A DNA stretch of 64,000 bases from Panacibacter microcysteis (GCF_015831355.1 NZ_JADWYR010000003.1:1-64000); one strand, 5' to 3'; numbered from the stretch's first letter, positions 40,865 through 50,712 are shown. Notes: a model not told the origin generated them from the letters alone. Translations and numbers: made by a program.

Positions 40865-41164
40865 TTAAACCAGTTCATGCCCTTCGCCCTCAGCGGCTAC
40901 GGTTTTCTTTTTTTCCGTTTCTTCTATGGCAATTTTTATAAAAGTTTTCAGCAGCGGGTTAATAGAAGTGTTTTCAGGCATATCGTACCAGTTGCCTTCT
41001 TTGGTGCGGTAAAGTTTACCAATCAGTTCGTCGTTGTCAGATTTGTAGATGGCATATTCCTGTAAAGTAGCCTTTACAATACCTAAAGGGTTTTCCGCAT
41101 TTGCGTAGGAAATGGTGTAGTAATATTGGTTGCCGTCTTTCGCTGTGATCTCCTTCTTATCCAT
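40865..41164 (-). CDS. Small protein of unknown function
   Basis: A 99-residue soluble protein. A beta-rich N-terminal half (NQYYYTISYANAENPLGIVKATLQEYAIYK) is followed by a short helix (PLLKTFIKIAIEETEKKK) and an acidic tail. No family recognised. It converges with the GH16 gene, the two stops being 6 nt apart, without an obvious terminator between them. Confidence 0.7.
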   Translation of the reverse strand: MDKKEITAKDGNQYYYTISYANAENPLGIVKATLQEYAIYKSDNDELIGKLYRTKEGNWYDMPENTSINPLLKTFIKIAIEETEKKKTVAAEGEGHELV

Positions 41165-41463
41165 GTTGTTAGCTTGGAATGCAATAATAATGATTCGGGC
41201 ATATATCGGCGGTATTTATTTGTGCACAAAGTGCCGGGATAAATTAAAAATACCTGAAGATGGGCGTTTTGTCAGTTTAGCACACGTAAAGGTGCGGTGT
41301 TAGCATTGCCCATTGGCAGCAATGGTTTTAACCGGCCAGATATAGTTTCCCTTGCAGGCGGTTGTTATTGAATATAAGAGCAAATGTACAATTGTCTCCC
41401 GGTTGTGCAGGCTGCTACAGGTATTTTTTGTTGCGGGGGTTGGTGCTGCCCAACGAACAGAAC

Positions 41464-41482
41464 GTACAAGAGTGCGACGCAA
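41464..41482 (+). repeat. Dispersed intergenic repeat, variant A core
   Basis: Exact GTACAAGAGTGCGACGCAA, preceded by CCAACGAACAGAAC, similar to the AAAGAACCGAAC that precedes the copy at 53011. Confidence 0.85.
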
Positions 41483-41523
41483 CAAAAGTTTCATTCATTT
41501 ACTGCAGCCTGGCCAATACAATA

Positions 41524-41556
41524 AAAAAATATCCCGCCTCAACGGCGGGATGTTTT
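41524..41556 (-). terminator. Terminator of the ornithine aminotransferase gene
   Basis: Stem CATCCCGCCGTTGAGGCGGGATATTTTTTT when read on the reverse strand, with CATCCCGCC pairing to GGCGGGAT(A), then a long T-run. It abuts the stop codon of the aminotransferase. Confidence 0.85.
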
Positions 41557-42773
41557 TATGCAAGTATTGTTAATGATTTTTCGATTATGCCCACACATTC
41601 ATGCACCTGTTCTGCAGTGATGAGCAATGGTGGCGCGAACCTGATTTTATCGCCATGTGTAGGTTTTGCCAGCAGGCCATTTGCTTTCAGTTCAAGGCAC
41701 AGCTCCCACGCTGCATCAGGGTTGCTGTGCGACACCACAATGGCGTTTAACAGGCCCTTGCCCCTGATGGTAGTAATAAATGGTGATTGCAATTGCTTCA
41801 GCATGTTGCGGAAAAGTTCGCCCATAGCAGCGGCATTATCTGTCATGTTTTCTTCTTTCAATACTTTCAACGATTCTATGGCCACGGCACAGGCCAGCGG
41901 GTTACCGCCATAAGTAGAACCGTGTTCGCCTGGTTTTATATTGAGCATGATATCGTTGTTTGCAAGTACGGCAGACACGGGTATAGTGCCACCACTCAAT
42001 GCTTTGCCGAGTATAAGTATATCCGGCTTTACATTTTCATGATCGCATGCAAGCATTTTGCCGGTACGGGCCAAACCTGTCTGAATTTCATCTGCAATCA
42101 TAAGTACATTGTATTCATTGCAAAGTGCACGAATGCCCTGTATGTAACCATCAGCAGGTACTTTTACGCCTGCCTCACCCTGTATGGGTTCAAACAGGAA
42201 ACCAGCCACATTTTTATCCTGCATGGCTTTTTCCAGGGCGGGTAAATTGTCGTACTCCACCACTTCAAAACCGGGCATAAAAGGACCAAACTTTGTATAA
42301 GAAGAAGGATCTGTACTAAAGGAAATGACGGTGCTGGTGCGGCCATGAAAATTTTGCTCACACACAATGATCTTTGCTTTGTTCTCTTCAATGCCTTTGT
42401 TTACGTAACCCCAGCGGCGTGCAAGTTTGATGGCTGTTTCCACCGCCTCTACACCTGTATTCATGGGTAACACTTTATCGAAACCAAAGTAGCTGGTAAT
42501 AAACTGCGCATACTCGCCCAGCAGGTTACTGTGAAATGCCCTTGAAGTAAGCGTAAGCTTTTGTGCCTGTTCAATAAGTTTATGAATAATACGCGGATGA
42601 CAGTGGCCCTGGTTTACGGCCGAGTAACCACTTAGAAAATCGTAGTAACGTTTGCCATCTACATCGTAGAGAAAAACGCCATCGCCGCGTTCGAGCACTA
42701 CAGGTAATGGATGATAATTGTGTGCGCCAAATTCTTCTTCCAGGTGAAGGTAATGCGCAGTTTTTTGCGACAT
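41556..42773 (-). CDS. rocD: Ornithine aminotransferase
   Basis: Start at ATG 42773 ([20 protein letters not shown]). The 405-residue PLP enzyme has the class III aminotransferase pattern: [59 protein letters not shown] and the PLP-binding Lys in [10 protein letters not shown]. The [15 protein letters not shown]-terminus and overall length point to ornithine-oxoacid aminotransferase, which converts ornithine and 2-oxoglutarate to glutamate semialdehyde and glutamate. It stands apart from other arginine or proline genes in this window. Confidence 0.92.
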   Translation of the reverse strand: MSQKTAHYLHLEEEFGAHNYHPLPVVLERGDGVFLYDVDGKRYYDFLSGYSAVNQGHCHPRIIHKLIEQAQKLTLTSRAFHSNLLGEYAQFITSYFGFDKVLPMNTGVEAVETAIKLARRWGYVNKGIEENKAKIIVCEQNFHGRTSTVISFSTDPSSYTKFGPFMPGFEVVEYDNLPALEKAMQDKNVAGFLFEPIQGEAGVKVPADGYIQGIRALCNEYNVLMIADEIQTGLARTGKMLACDHENVKPDILILGKALSGGTIPVSAVLANNDIMLNIKPGEHGSTYGGNPLACAVAIESLKVLKEENMTDNAAAMGELFRNMLKQLQSPFITTIRGKGLLNAIVVSHSNPDAAWELCLELKANGLLAKPTHGDKIRFAPPLLITAEQVHECVGIIEKSLTILA

Positions 42774-42942
42774 AGAGGTATGCGTAAGCATCAGCAGAAA
42801 TTTTTTAAATGAATGATTTGAATTACATGCGGAAACAGGCAACATCAACAGTTGCCGGAATAATTACCACGCAGTTCGGTGAAAGAGAAAATCTAAATTG
42901 AGACTGAGAAAATGCATAGAATGTAATTCGGCTGCAAACATA

Positions 42943-43776
42943 CTATTTTTCCCCGTAATATGCCTGCACCAGTTTTATGGTTTCTGCGGCTTCTTTTACA
43001 TCGTGCACACGCAGTATAGACGCACCGTTCAGCAAACTTACCGTGTTTAGCACTGTGGTGCCGTTGAGCGCTTCTTCCGGTTGTATTTGCAAGGTTTTAT
43101 AAACGGTTCCTTTGCGGGACAGGCCCGCCAGTATTGGTTTTTCCAGCATGCTTAGTACAGAAAGACCACGCAGCAGTTCAAAGTTTTGTGCAATTGTTTT
43201 GCTAAAGCCAAAACCGGGATCTATTATGATATCTGTAATACCGGCAAGCCTGCAGGCAGCTATTCTTTCAATAAAATATTCCAGCACTTCCTGTACAATA
43301 TTTTCGTACTGTGTAAACTGCTGCATGGTTTGCGGTGTGCCTTTCATGTGCATGCATATAAATGGTGTTTGCAGTTTTGCGGCTGTTGGCAGCATGGCAG
43401 CATCAAGCATACCACCGCTGATGTCGTTTATAACAGAAGCGCCTGCTGCCACGGCTTTTTCGGCCACTGATGCATAGTAAGTGTCTACCGAAAGAACGGT
43501 GCCGGGAAAAGTATGGTGCAAGGCTTCTATAACCGGAAGCACCCGCTCTGCTTCTGTTTGTGCTGTTACCTGCTCACTACCCGGCCGTGTACTCTGCCCG
43601 CCAATATCGAGTATTACTGCTCCCTCACTGATCATCTTTTCGGCCTGATGCAAAGCGCCCTCAATGGTTTGTTGCCTGCTGCCGCTAAAAAATGAATCGG
43701 GCGTTGTATTGATAATGCCCATTACCACAGGTTGTGTAATGCTTAATAATCTTCCGCGGCAGTTAAGTGTAAACAT
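42943..43776 (-). CDS. folP: Dihydropteroate synthase
   Basis: A 277-residue TIM-barrel enzyme that joins p-aminobenzoate to dihydropterin diphosphate in folate synthesis. The two signature motifs are present: VMGIINTTPDSFFSGSR near the start and VILDIGGQSTRPGSEQV. Other conserved stretches are VLSVDTYYASVAEKAV, ASVINDISGG, ICMHMKGTPQTMQ, IIIDPGFGFSKT and ILAGLSRKGTVYK. It diverges from a DUF1599 gene, a pairing that recurs in Bacteroidota. Confidence 0.95.
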   Translation of the reverse strand: MFTLNCRGRLLSITQPVVMGIINTTPDSFFSGSRQQTIEGALHQAEKMISEGAVILDIGGQSTRPGSEQVTAQTEAERVLPVIEALHHTFPGTVLSVDTYYASVAEKAVAAGASVINDISGGMLDAAMLPTAAKLQTPFICMHMKGTPQTMQQFTQYENIVQEVLEYFIERIAACRLAGITDIIIDPGFGFSKTIAQNFELLRGLSVLSMLEKPILAGLSRKGTVYKTLQIQPEEALNGTTVLNTVSLLNGASILRVHDVKEAAETIKLVQAYYGEK

Positions 43777-43914
43777 TGTTGGCTTTCCTTTATTTTTGAG
43801 CGCAGTAACCTGCTGTAACAGGCACAGGTTGTAAAGTTAAGTATCGGCTGAAGGATGTACAAAGTGCATCGTTTTTGCGCTTCGGTCTTCGCATTGCTGA
43901 GTTCAGCTTCCACA

Positions 43915-43933
43915 GTACAAGAGTGCGACGCAA
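43915..43933 (+). repeat. Dispersed intergenic repeat, variant A core
   Basis: Exact GTACAAGAGTGCGACGCAA in the divergent folP-DUF1599 region; followed by ATACTTATGCAACAGCCGGG, similar to the flank seen at 58181. Confidence 0.85.
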
Positions 43934-43982
43934 CGATGCTCCATACTTATGCAACAGCCGGGTACAAAAACCTGATATCAAC

Positions 43983-44528
43983 ATGAGCAATACGAATGTA
44001 CAGTTTGATGAGGCGATAAAAAGCTGTAAAGATATTTTTATAAAAAAAACAAAAGATTACGGCACATCGTGGCGTGTGTTGCGCACCATCAGCGTGGTTG
44101 ACCAGATATTCATTAAAGCACTGCGCATACGAACAATACAGGAAAAGAGAGAGCAAAAAGTGGGCGATGATATTGCCAGTGAATTCAGGGGTATTATTAA
44201 TTATGCGGTAATTGGTCTGATACAATTAAAGCTTGCAAAGCCTCTGGTAGAAGACGTTCCGGCAGAAACTGTGGGTGACTGGTACGATGAGCAGGTGACG
44301 CTTACAAAGCAGTTGATGATGGATAAAAACCACGACTATGGCGAAGCATGGAGAGATATGAGCCAGCAGAGTTTTGCAGATCTGATACTGGTAAAGCTGT
44401 TGCGCATAAAGCAAATACTGGCAAACGATGGCAAAACACTTATCAGCGAAGGTATAGATGCCAATTATATTGATATACTCAACTACGCCGTGTTTGCGTT
44501 AATTCTTATTGGTGAAGGAAAGCATTAA
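43983..44528 (+). CDS. DUF1599 protein
   Basis: Start at ATG 43983 (MSNTNVQFDEAIKSC); the upstream open frame runs through the repeat. The 181-residue cytosolic protein has two copies of a helical domain with the motif KTKDYGTSWRVLR and NHDYGEAWRDMS, each followed by a KxLRIRxI/LRIKQIL helix. This is the DUF1599 pattern, a nucleotide-modification-associated domain of unknown activity. It lies opposite folP. Confidence 0.88.
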   Translation: MSNTNVQFDEAIKSCKDIFIKKTKDYGTSWRVLRTISVVDQIFIKALRIRTIQEKREQKVGDDIASEFRGIINYAVIGLIQLKLAKPLVEDVPAETVGDWYDEQVTLTKQLMMDKNHDYGEAWRDMSQQSFADLILVKLLRIKQILANDGKTLISEGIDANYIDILNYAVFALILIGEGKH

Positions 44529-44570
44529 GCAAATGATGAGCCCGGCTGCAGTAAGGCTGATCACCGTTCC

Positions 44571-44589
44571 TTGCGTCGCACTCTTGTAC
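44571..44589 (-). repeat. Dispersed intergenic repeat, variant A core
   Basis: Exact TTGCGTCGCACTCTTGTAC between the DUF1599 gene and the DoxX-type gene. Confidence 0.85.
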
Positions 44590-44697
44590 AGTATATCTTT
44601 TGGCAGCAGCTCCGGTACTACCGGCGCACTGCATCATCATACTGTTTTTTTGGCTCATCGCAATTCATAGAAAACAAAAACTTTTAAACCTGGATCA

Positions 44698-45831
44698 ATG
44701 AAAACATTACTGGTCATCATTCGGTGGATTGTTGGGTTACTGTTTATTTTTTCCGGGCTTGTAAAAGCAAATGACCCGCTGGGCCTTAGTTATAAAATGC
44801 AGGAGTTTTTCGAGGTCTGGGGCCTTACCGGTCTGAATGATTATACGCTTGCATTGTCTCTTATCATGAACATCTTTGAGGTACTGGCAGGCGTAGCGGT
44901 AATCATTGGCTGGCGCATGAAACTGTTTAGCTGGCTGTTGTTGTTGCTCATTGTCTTTTTTACTTTTCTTACCGGTTACGCCGCGCTGTCAGGCAAAATA
45001 AAAACCTGTGGCTGCTTTGGTGATTGTATTCCGCTTACGCCTGTCGCTTCTTTTATAAAAGATGTGGTGTTGCTAATATTGATACTTATCCTTTTTATAA
45101 ACAGGAAAAATACTGTTTCTGCTTTGTCTGCACCGCGGGCAATGTTTGTCTTGATTGGTTGCATTATAGCGGTTGCTTTCTTTCAGCAATATGTTATGAC
45201 CTATTTGCCGGTAAAAGATTGCCTGCCATTCCGGGTGGGTGCAAATATTGTGGAGAATATGAAAGTGCTTCCCGGTCATGCAGATATTTACGAGTTAACA
45301 TTCAGGTATAAAAAAGACGGAAAGGAAATGGAATTTTCTGCTGAGCAACTTCCGGCTGACCTTGATTCAACTTACGAGTTTATCGATCGCTACCAGAAAC
45401 TGGTAAAAGCAGGGGAGCAGCCCAAAATTGTTGACTTTGCGCTACAGAATGAAGACGGTGCAGATACCACAGTTGCTGTTCTTAACCAGGGCTACGACTA
45501 TGTAATGGTATTTGTGAACGACTTTACGGGTAAGCAGGATTGGCTGAATAAAGATTTTGATAGTCTTAATAATATGCTTGCATCCAAAAGATTGCCGTTG
45601 TTTGTAGTAACCTCGAGAAAAGAAGATGCGCAGGCTGCCCTGGCCGGTAAAAAAAATGTAACCATTCTTACCTGCGATGGAACGGTAATAAAGACTGCTG
45701 CAAGAGTAAACCCTACCTATTTTGTAATGAACATGGCCAATATAAAAGGCAAATACAGTTATGCAGAGGTAGATGAAGTGATAGCAAAGGTTAAAACGGC
45801 TGCGCCTAAATCTCCTGACCTCGACTTTTAA
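44698..45831 (+). CDS. DoxX/MauE-like membrane protein (BT_3928 family)
   Basis: A 377-residue protein. The first 170 residues are a four-helix DoxX/MauE-like membrane domain (LLFIFSGLVKANDPLGLSYKMQEFFE; FLTGYAALSGKIKTCGCFGDC), with the CGCFGDC cysteine cluster typical of MauE-type disulfide proteins. A further helix (VLIGCIIAVAFFQQYVM) leads to an extracytoplasmic thioredoxin-like domain of 180 residues (YVMVFVNDFTGKQDWLNKDFD; FVVTSRKEDAQAALAG), without a CxxC pair. In Bacteroidota this gene usually follows the DUF1599 gene, as here. It could take part in redox handling in the periplasm. Operon with the permease gene 13 nt downstream. Confidence 0.85.
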   Translation: MKTLLVIIRWIVGLLFIFSGLVKANDPLGLSYKMQEFFEVWGLTGLNDYTLALSLIMNIFEVLAGVAVIIGWRMKLFSWLLLLLIVFFTFLTGYAALSGKIKTCGCFGDCIPLTPVASFIKDVVLLILILILFINRKNTVSALSAPRAMFVLIGCIIAVAFFQQYVMTYLPVKDCLPFRVGANIVENMKVLPGHADIYELTFRYKKDGKEMEFSAEQLPADLDSTYEFIDRYQKLVKAGEQPKIVDFALQNEDGADTTVAVLNQGYDYVMVFVNDFTGKQDWLNKDFDSLNNMLASKRLPLFVVTSRKEDAQAALAGKKNVTILTCDGTVIKTAARVNPTYFVMNMANIKGKYSYAEVDEVIAKVKTAAPKSPDLDF

Positions 45832-45844
45832 TAAGTCACAATAC

Positions 45845-46891
45845 ATGCTGAGCTTAATTATAAAAAAACTGTTGTACGGACTACTGGTGTTGTTCGGTGT
45901 TGTTGTGCTGGTGTTTTTTTTGTTCCAGGGTTTTGGAGATCCTGCCCGGCTGGTAATCGGGCAGACAGGCGATAGCGCCACGATCAATAATATTCGCAAG
46001 GAGCTTGCACTTGATCAACCCAAATGGAAACAGTTTGTCCTGTATCTGAATGATATTTCGCCAATAGGTGTTTACAGCAAACAGGAAATTGAGGCGCGTT
46101 CGCTTAAAGGTATTTTTATTGGCGGTACTACGAAGTTTGCAATTAAGTTTCCTTACCTCCGGCGCTCGTATCAAACAAGAAAAGAAGTATCTGCTGTGTT
46201 AGCGGAGGCATTGCCAGGCACATTGGTGCTGGCTTTAACAGCCATGCTTATTGCAACCGTATTGGGTGTGCTGCTGGGCACACTGGCCGCTGTAAAACAG
46301 CATACGTGGATGGATACATCCGCCATTTTTGTAAGCATACTGGGTATTTCCGCACCATCTTTTTTTATGGGTATTGTGCTTGCCTACCTGTTTGGTTTTG
46401 TATTTACAGGTATCACCGGTTTACACATGACTGGCAGTTTATATGAGTATGATGTTTTCGGGGGTAAACAGTTAGCGTTGCGCAACCTGCTGCTCCCTGC
46501 TATAACACTGGGTATTCGTCCGCTGGCAATTATTACACAGCTTACACGCAGTGCGATGCTCGATGTATTAGGCATGGACTATATAAGAACCGCCTATGCC
46601 AAAGGCCTGGGAAAAAAGGCGGTGATATTCAGGCATGCGCTGCGTAATGCACTTAATCCTGTTGTTACTGCTATTACCGGCTGGTTTGCCGAACTACTGG
46701 CCGGCGCTTTCTTCGTTGAATACATCTTCGGCTGGAAAGGCATTGGTAAAGTAACTGTTGATGCGCTTGAAAAGCTGGACTTTCCTGTTGTAATGGGTAG
46801 CGTGCTGCTTACCGCTACATTCTTTATAATTGTGAATATACTGGCAGACGTTTTATACAGCGTTATTGACCCCCGCGTACGTATTCAGTGA
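45845..46891 (+). CDS. Peptide-type ABC transporter permease (DppB/OppB family)
   Basis: A 348-residue integral membrane protein with six helices. The first is LLYGLLVLFGVVVLVFFLF. The binding-protein-dependent transport motif with the conserved EAA-like loop is seen as DYIRTAYAKGLGKKAVIFRHALRNALNPVV. The long periplasmic loop between helices 1 and 2 fits the DppB type. No ATPase, solute-binding protein or second permease lies near, so its partner genes are elsewhere. It follows the DoxX-type gene closely and is probably co-transcribed. Confidence 0.88.
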   Translation: MLSLIIKKLLYGLLVLFGVVVLVFFLFQGFGDPARLVIGQTGDSATINNIRKELALDQPKWKQFVLYLNDISPIGVYSKQEIEARSLKGIFIGGTTKFAIKFPYLRRSYQTRKEVSAVLAEALPGTLVLALTAMLIATVLGVLLGTLAAVKQHTWMDTSAIFVSILGISAPSFFMGIVLAYLFGFVFTGITGLHMTGSLYEYDVFGGKQLALRNLLLPAITLGIRPLAIITQLTRSAMLDVLGMDYIRTAYAKGLGKKAVIFRHALRNALNPVVTAITGWFAELLAGAFFVEYIFGWKGIGKVTVDALEKLDFPVVMGSVLLTATFFIIVNILADVLYSVIDPRVRIQ

Positions 46892-46972
46892 CCATAAGCA
46901 ACAACCGTACTGATGGCCGTCATACTTTTCCCAGACCGCCCGGGATATTTTTGATATTCAAAATCAACTTCC

Positions 46973-47422
46973 ATGCGCAGCGTCAAAGAAATTCTTCAGC
47001 AGAAAGGACCACAGTTCAATTTCATTGCTCCAGGCCGTACTGTTATTGAAGCCATCAACCTGATGAAGACCGAGAATATCAGCTATCTGATTGTAAGAGA
47101 GAATGGAAACTACCTGGGCATTGTCTCAGAGCGGGATTATACACATAAAGTTATTCTCCTGGATAAACATTCTGATACTACGCTTGTAAAAGATATCATG
47201 AGTAAAGATTTGCCGGTAACAGGTTTAAATGATACAGCAGATCAATGCATGGTGTTGATGAATTCTTCTAAAAGCCGTTACCTGCCGGTGTTTGATGGGA
47301 TGGAATTTCAGGGTGTAATTACCATTCACGATCTTATGCGGGAAGCGATTGCAGAACATGAAAAACACGGTGCGGCGCCACAAGAGCATCATGAGAAACT
47401 GATGCGTGATTACTGGATATAA
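46973..47422 (+). CDS. CBS-domain pair protein
   Basis: A 149-residue cytosolic protein made of two CBS domains: TVIEAINLMKTENISYLIVRENGNYLGIVSERDYTHKV and LNDTADQCMVLMNSSKSRYLPVFDGMEFQGVITIHDLMREAI. CBS pairs bind adenine nucleotides and regulate partners; no partner domain is fused. It converges with a DUF721 gene, with no gap between the stops. Confidence 0.92.
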   Translation: MRSVKEILQQKGPQFNFIAPGRTVIEAINLMKTENISYLIVRENGNYLGIVSERDYTHKVILLDKHSDTTLVKDIMSKDLPVTGLNDTADQCMVLMNSSKSRYLPVFDGMEFQGVITIHDLMREAIAEHEKHGAAPQEHHEKLMRDYWI

Positions 47423-47704
47423 TTATCTTATTACCACTTCACGAATATATTTCTCGCCCATCGCTTCATTGATGCGATCAATGATTGCTTCCTTCTGGTA
47501 TACCAGTTCGTTCTTCAACGGACCTACAGCGGTCTGTATAAAAAGGGTTTGGTTGATCAGCTCAATTTTGTCAGTGTATTTCGCAATGGTTTTACCCATA
47601 ACCTGCTCCCATACACTCTCAATCTGTACTGCGCGAATGCCATTTTTAAGTTTACTTTTTTCAATAAACTGTTTCATCGCATCGCCAATATTCAGTTGTG
47701 CCAT
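47423..47704 (-). CDS. DUF721 protein
   Basis: A 93-residue protein with the DUF721 pattern (IGDAMKQFIEKSKLKNGIRAVQIESVWEQVMGKTIAKYTDKIELINQTLFIQTAVGPLKNELVYQKEAIIDRIN). Members are often encoded near recF/dnaA or secA and may bind RNA or DNA; the role is unknown. Length is typical for Bacteroidota. Confidence 0.88.
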   Translation of the reverse strand: MAQLNIGDAMKQFIEKSKLKNGIRAVQIESVWEQVMGKTIAKYTDKIELINQTLFIQTAVGPLKNELVYQKEAIIDRINEAMGEKYIREVVIR

Positions 47705-47966
47705 GTCGTAAAATTATATACAAAGCGGTAGCACATTTTATTTTTTATCTCGTAATTTTTATGTACCCGGGAGTTGTTTTTTTAGGTATATTTTTTTTGA
47801 CTGTACATCTGTTCCCTTGATGTTCTTGAAAGTCTTTTTCGAACACCTGGCTAAATCGTAGGCTCTTGTATCCACAAAACATACCTTTTTATCATACACC
47901 TTTTACCATATACCATCAACCATACACCTTGTCTCTTGTTTCATTCTTCAGTAGCTTTGCTGCGCA

Positions 47967-48488
47967 ATGAACAACGATTACATTAATATTGGTAAAATAG
48001 TAGGTGTACACGGTTTAACCGGGGAGGTACTGGTTAAACATGCATTAGGCAAAAAGACAACATTCAGGCAGGGAGAGGTTATTTTTGTGGAACAGGTTAA
48101 AGGTTCTTACCTGCCGCACTTTGTGGCCACCGCAAAAGCCAAAACTGCCGAAGAAACGATTGTTCATTTTGACGATGTTGATTCTAGAGAGAAAGCCCTG
48201 AAATTTATTAAAAAACCTGTGTGGTTAGCGCACGATGATTTTGAAAGATATGCAGCTAAAAACTCGCCTATTGCACTACTTGGTTTTATGTTGTTTAACG
48301 ATGGTGAGCAGCTTGGAATAATCGATGAAGTAATTGAGCAGCCACACCAGGTTTTGCTGACCGTTATGATAAATGGCAAAGAGGCACTGATTCCGCTTCA
48401 TGAAGAGACGCTTGACAATATTGACCGCACAAAAAGGGAAGTGCATGTAACACTTCCCGATGGTTTACTCGAAATTTATTTATCCTGA
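47967..48488 (+). CDS. rimM: Ribosome maturation factor RimM
   Basis: A 173-residue protein with the N-terminal RimM beta-barrel (YINIGKIVGVHGLTGEVLVKH) and the C-terminal PRC-barrel (LLGFMLFNDGEQLGIIDEVIEQPHQVLLTVMINGKEALIPLHEETLDNID). RimM binds S19 and helps assemble the 30S head. In many genomes it is next to rpsP and trmD; these are absent here. Confidence 0.94.
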   Translation: MNNDYINIGKIVGVHGLTGEVLVKHALGKKTTFRQGEVIFVEQVKGSYLPHFVATAKAKTAEETIVHFDDVDSREKALKFIKKPVWLAHDDFERYAAKNSPIALLGFMLFNDGEQLGIIDEVIEQPHQVLLTVMINGKEALIPLHEETLDNIDRTKREVHVTLPDGLLEIYLS

Positions 48489-48521
48489 TAACAGGTACGC
48501 AGCAGGGCTGTTTCAACTTTA

Positions 48522-49649
48522 TTAATATTCCCGTTTTATCCAGCGTACGTTCCTGTCTTTGAGGTAGTGCATGATGTAATCAAATACGCGTTTGTCATCT
48601 GCAATCAATTCCGGTGGAAATACTCCTTTTTTTGTAATCAATCCATCCGCAAATGCATTGGCTGCAGCGGTACATGTATAGCCGGTTGTACGGGACATAG
48701 AAGATGTTTTCGACTCGGGATCAAACTTATCAAGCATGGTATATTCAACGGTTTTGCCGGCGTCACCGATCTTACCTTTTACCACAACTTTCATTACGGT
48801 AAATTCTTCTTCCTCCGCACCAAGTTTCCATTCTTTTAATAAAATGGCCGCAGTATAATCAATCGGCCTGATGGATGCACCTTTATAATCAATTATTTCT
48901 TCTGAAAAAAAACCACTTCGTTGTAACGCAACAATCAAAGCCGCGTGACCGGGATAGCGTAATGTTTTTTCTTTTAAGTTAGGAACATGCGGCATGGTAT
49001 ATAAAATAGAGCGAAGGCCGTCAGTATTAAAACACTCCAGTGTTCCTATCTCATCAAAGTCCATCAGTTCAATTTCTGTCATGGCAGGCTTTGTAACAAT
49101 TTGCCCGTTTTCCTTTAAACGCGCAGGTCTTGTGTATTCTTCCACCACATCAATTGGCGAGAAAGGCGCTTTATATTCAAAAGGCTTTCTTCTTGTTTTG
49201 GGCAGGCCACCTACATAACATTCAAAACTGTCGATTTTCATTACCGTATTGTAATAACCAATAACAAGGTTACTTACGCCAGGCGCTACACCACAGTCAG
49301 TTATCGCAGTTACATTTTTTTGTCTGGCCAGTCCATCCAGTTCAAGCGCATCTTCAGGAAAGAACGAAATATCTACCACATTTTTTCCGGCTTCTATCAC
49401 AGCTTTCAATACATTAAAACCCATAAATCCCGGTACGGCGGTAATCACCAGGTCAAATGGCTGAAGCAGGGCGGGGTAGTTTTCATAAGCGGAAAGGTCG
49501 GTTTGTATGGTTTGTATGTGTGTAGATTTTGATTGTAATGTGGCCAGCGCATGTTCGCTTGCATCAAAAGATGTAACAGCATGTTTTTGCGCAAGATCCA
49601 ATGCCATAGTTCTGCCAACCATGCCGCTGCCTAATACTGCTATTTTCAT
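48522..49649 (-). CDS. Saccharopine dehydrogenase
   Basis: Start at ATG 49649 (MKIAVLGSGMVGRTMALDLAQ), which places the Rossmann glycine motif at the N-terminus. The 375-residue enzyme continues with AVPGFMGFNVLKAVIEAGKNVVDISFFPED, AITDCGVAPGVSNLVIGYYN, and FEYKAPFSPIDVVEEYTRPA, the features of Sacchrp_dh_NADP and its C-terminal domain. It oxidises saccharopine in lysine breakdown (glutamate-forming) or the reverse. Its likely partner is the LOR-type gene at 33435. It converges with rimM. Confidence 0.9.
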   Translation of the reverse strand: MKIAVLGSGMVGRTMALDLAQKHAVTSFDASEHALATLQSKSTHIQTIQTDLSAYENYPALLQPFDLVITAVPGFMGFNVLKAVIEAGKNVVDISFFPEDALELDGLARQKNVTAITDCGVAPGVSNLVIGYYNTVMKIDSFECYVGGLPKTRRKPFEYKAPFSPIDVVEEYTRPARLKENGQIVTKPAMTEIELMDFDEIGTLECFNTDGLRSILYTMPHVPNLKEKTLRYPGHAALIVALQRSGFFSEEIIDYKGASIRPIDYTAAILLKEWKLGAEEEEFTVMKVVVKGKIGDAGKTVEYTMLDKFDPESKTSSMSRTTGYTCTAAANAFADGLITKKGVFPPELIADDKRVFDYIMHYLKDRNVRWIKREY

Positions 49650-49733
49650 ATGCGAATAATTTAAAGTGGGCAAATCTAATAAAGAAAGCCCGATACAACA
49701 CCTGCTGCGCAGGCTTATTCAAAACAGGAATAA

Positions 49734-50681
49734 TTATGCGGAAAAACTTTGCTGGATATTTGCGCAGAGATTTGTTTCGATCATTTTTTCTGCAGTGCTG
49801 ATCATGTTCATAAAAGCTTTGTCGTTGCTTATGCCATGGCCGATTACAACAGGTTTCGCCACGCCAAGTACAGGCGTGCCCCCATACTGTTCATAATGAA
49901 AACGGTTGAAATATTCATCATCATGTACATTGCGGTTGAGCGCCACATCGTATACAGACTCTGCCAGTTTAAGAATAACGTTGCCCGTAAAGCCATCGCA
50001 AACAATCACATCGGCTTTATCCTGGAAAACGTCACGGCCTTCTATGTTGCCTGCAAAATTGATCTTCGTGTTTTCTTTCAGCAGTGGGTAAGTCTCTTTG
50101 CAAAGCTGGTTACCTTTCCCTTCTTCTTCACCCACATTCAATAATCCTACCCGTGGATTTTCAATGTTAAGGATGTGCTGTGCATATTGGCTGCCCAGAA
50201 TGGCAAAATGGTTAAGGTGTTCGGGTTTGCAATCTACATTCAAGCCAACATCCAGTAGTAATCCTGTGGCGCCGTTAAGTTTAGGCACAATCGTAGGAAT
50301 GGTTGGCCTGGATACACCATCGATGGTTTTAATGGTGTACATGGTGGCTACAAGCATTGCGCCGGTATTTCCTGCACTAATAAAAGCATCTACCATGCCT
50401 TTGGATAGTAAACCGAAACCAACAGAGATGGAGGAATTTGGTTTTTCCTTTAAGGCCCTTGTGGGGGGCTCGTGGTAACCAATAATTTCCGGCGCATGAA
50501 TGAGCCTGAGGTTACTGTTCCCACTTAGTTTATATTCATCAAAAAGAGGCTTCAACTGAGCCTCATCACCTATACAAAATATAGTAGCCGGACGTGAAGT
50601 ACCCGACAGATAAATCTGCAAACCCTTCACCGCTTCAAGCGGAGCAAAGTCGCCACCCATCATGTCAAAAGCAATATTCAT
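49734..50681 (-). CDS. plsX: Phosphate acyltransferase PlsX
   Basis: ATG at 50681 (MNIAFDMMGGDFAPLEAVKG) is preferred over the TTG at 50690. The 315-residue enzyme has the PlsX pattern: DMMGGDFAP, FISAGNTGAMLVA, TIPTIVPKLNGATGLLLDVGLNVDCKPEHL, VGLLNVGEEEGKGN and CDGFTGNVILK. It makes acyl-phosphate from acyl-ACP at the start of phospholipid synthesis. It lies in the conserved order DUF177 (yceD) - rpmF - plsX, all on the reverse strand. Confidence 0.96.
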   Translation of the reverse strand: MNIAFDMMGGDFAPLEAVKGLQIYLSGTSRPATIFCIGDEAQLKPLFDEYKLSGNSNLRLIHAPEIIGYHEPPTRALKEKPNSSISVGFGLLSKGMVDAFISAGNTGAMLVATMYTIKTIDGVSRPTIPTIVPKLNGATGLLLDVGLNVDCKPEHLNHFAILGSQYAQHILNIENPRVGLLNVGEEEGKGNQLCKETYPLLKENTKINFAGNIEGRDVFQDKADVIVCDGFTGNVILKLAESVYDVALNRNVHDDEYFNRFHYEQYGGTPVLGVAKPVVIGHGISNDKAFMNMISTAEKMIETNLCANIQQSFSA

Positions 50682-50712
50682 GTCCGGCAAGCTATGGAAT
50701 ATATTTTAAAGA

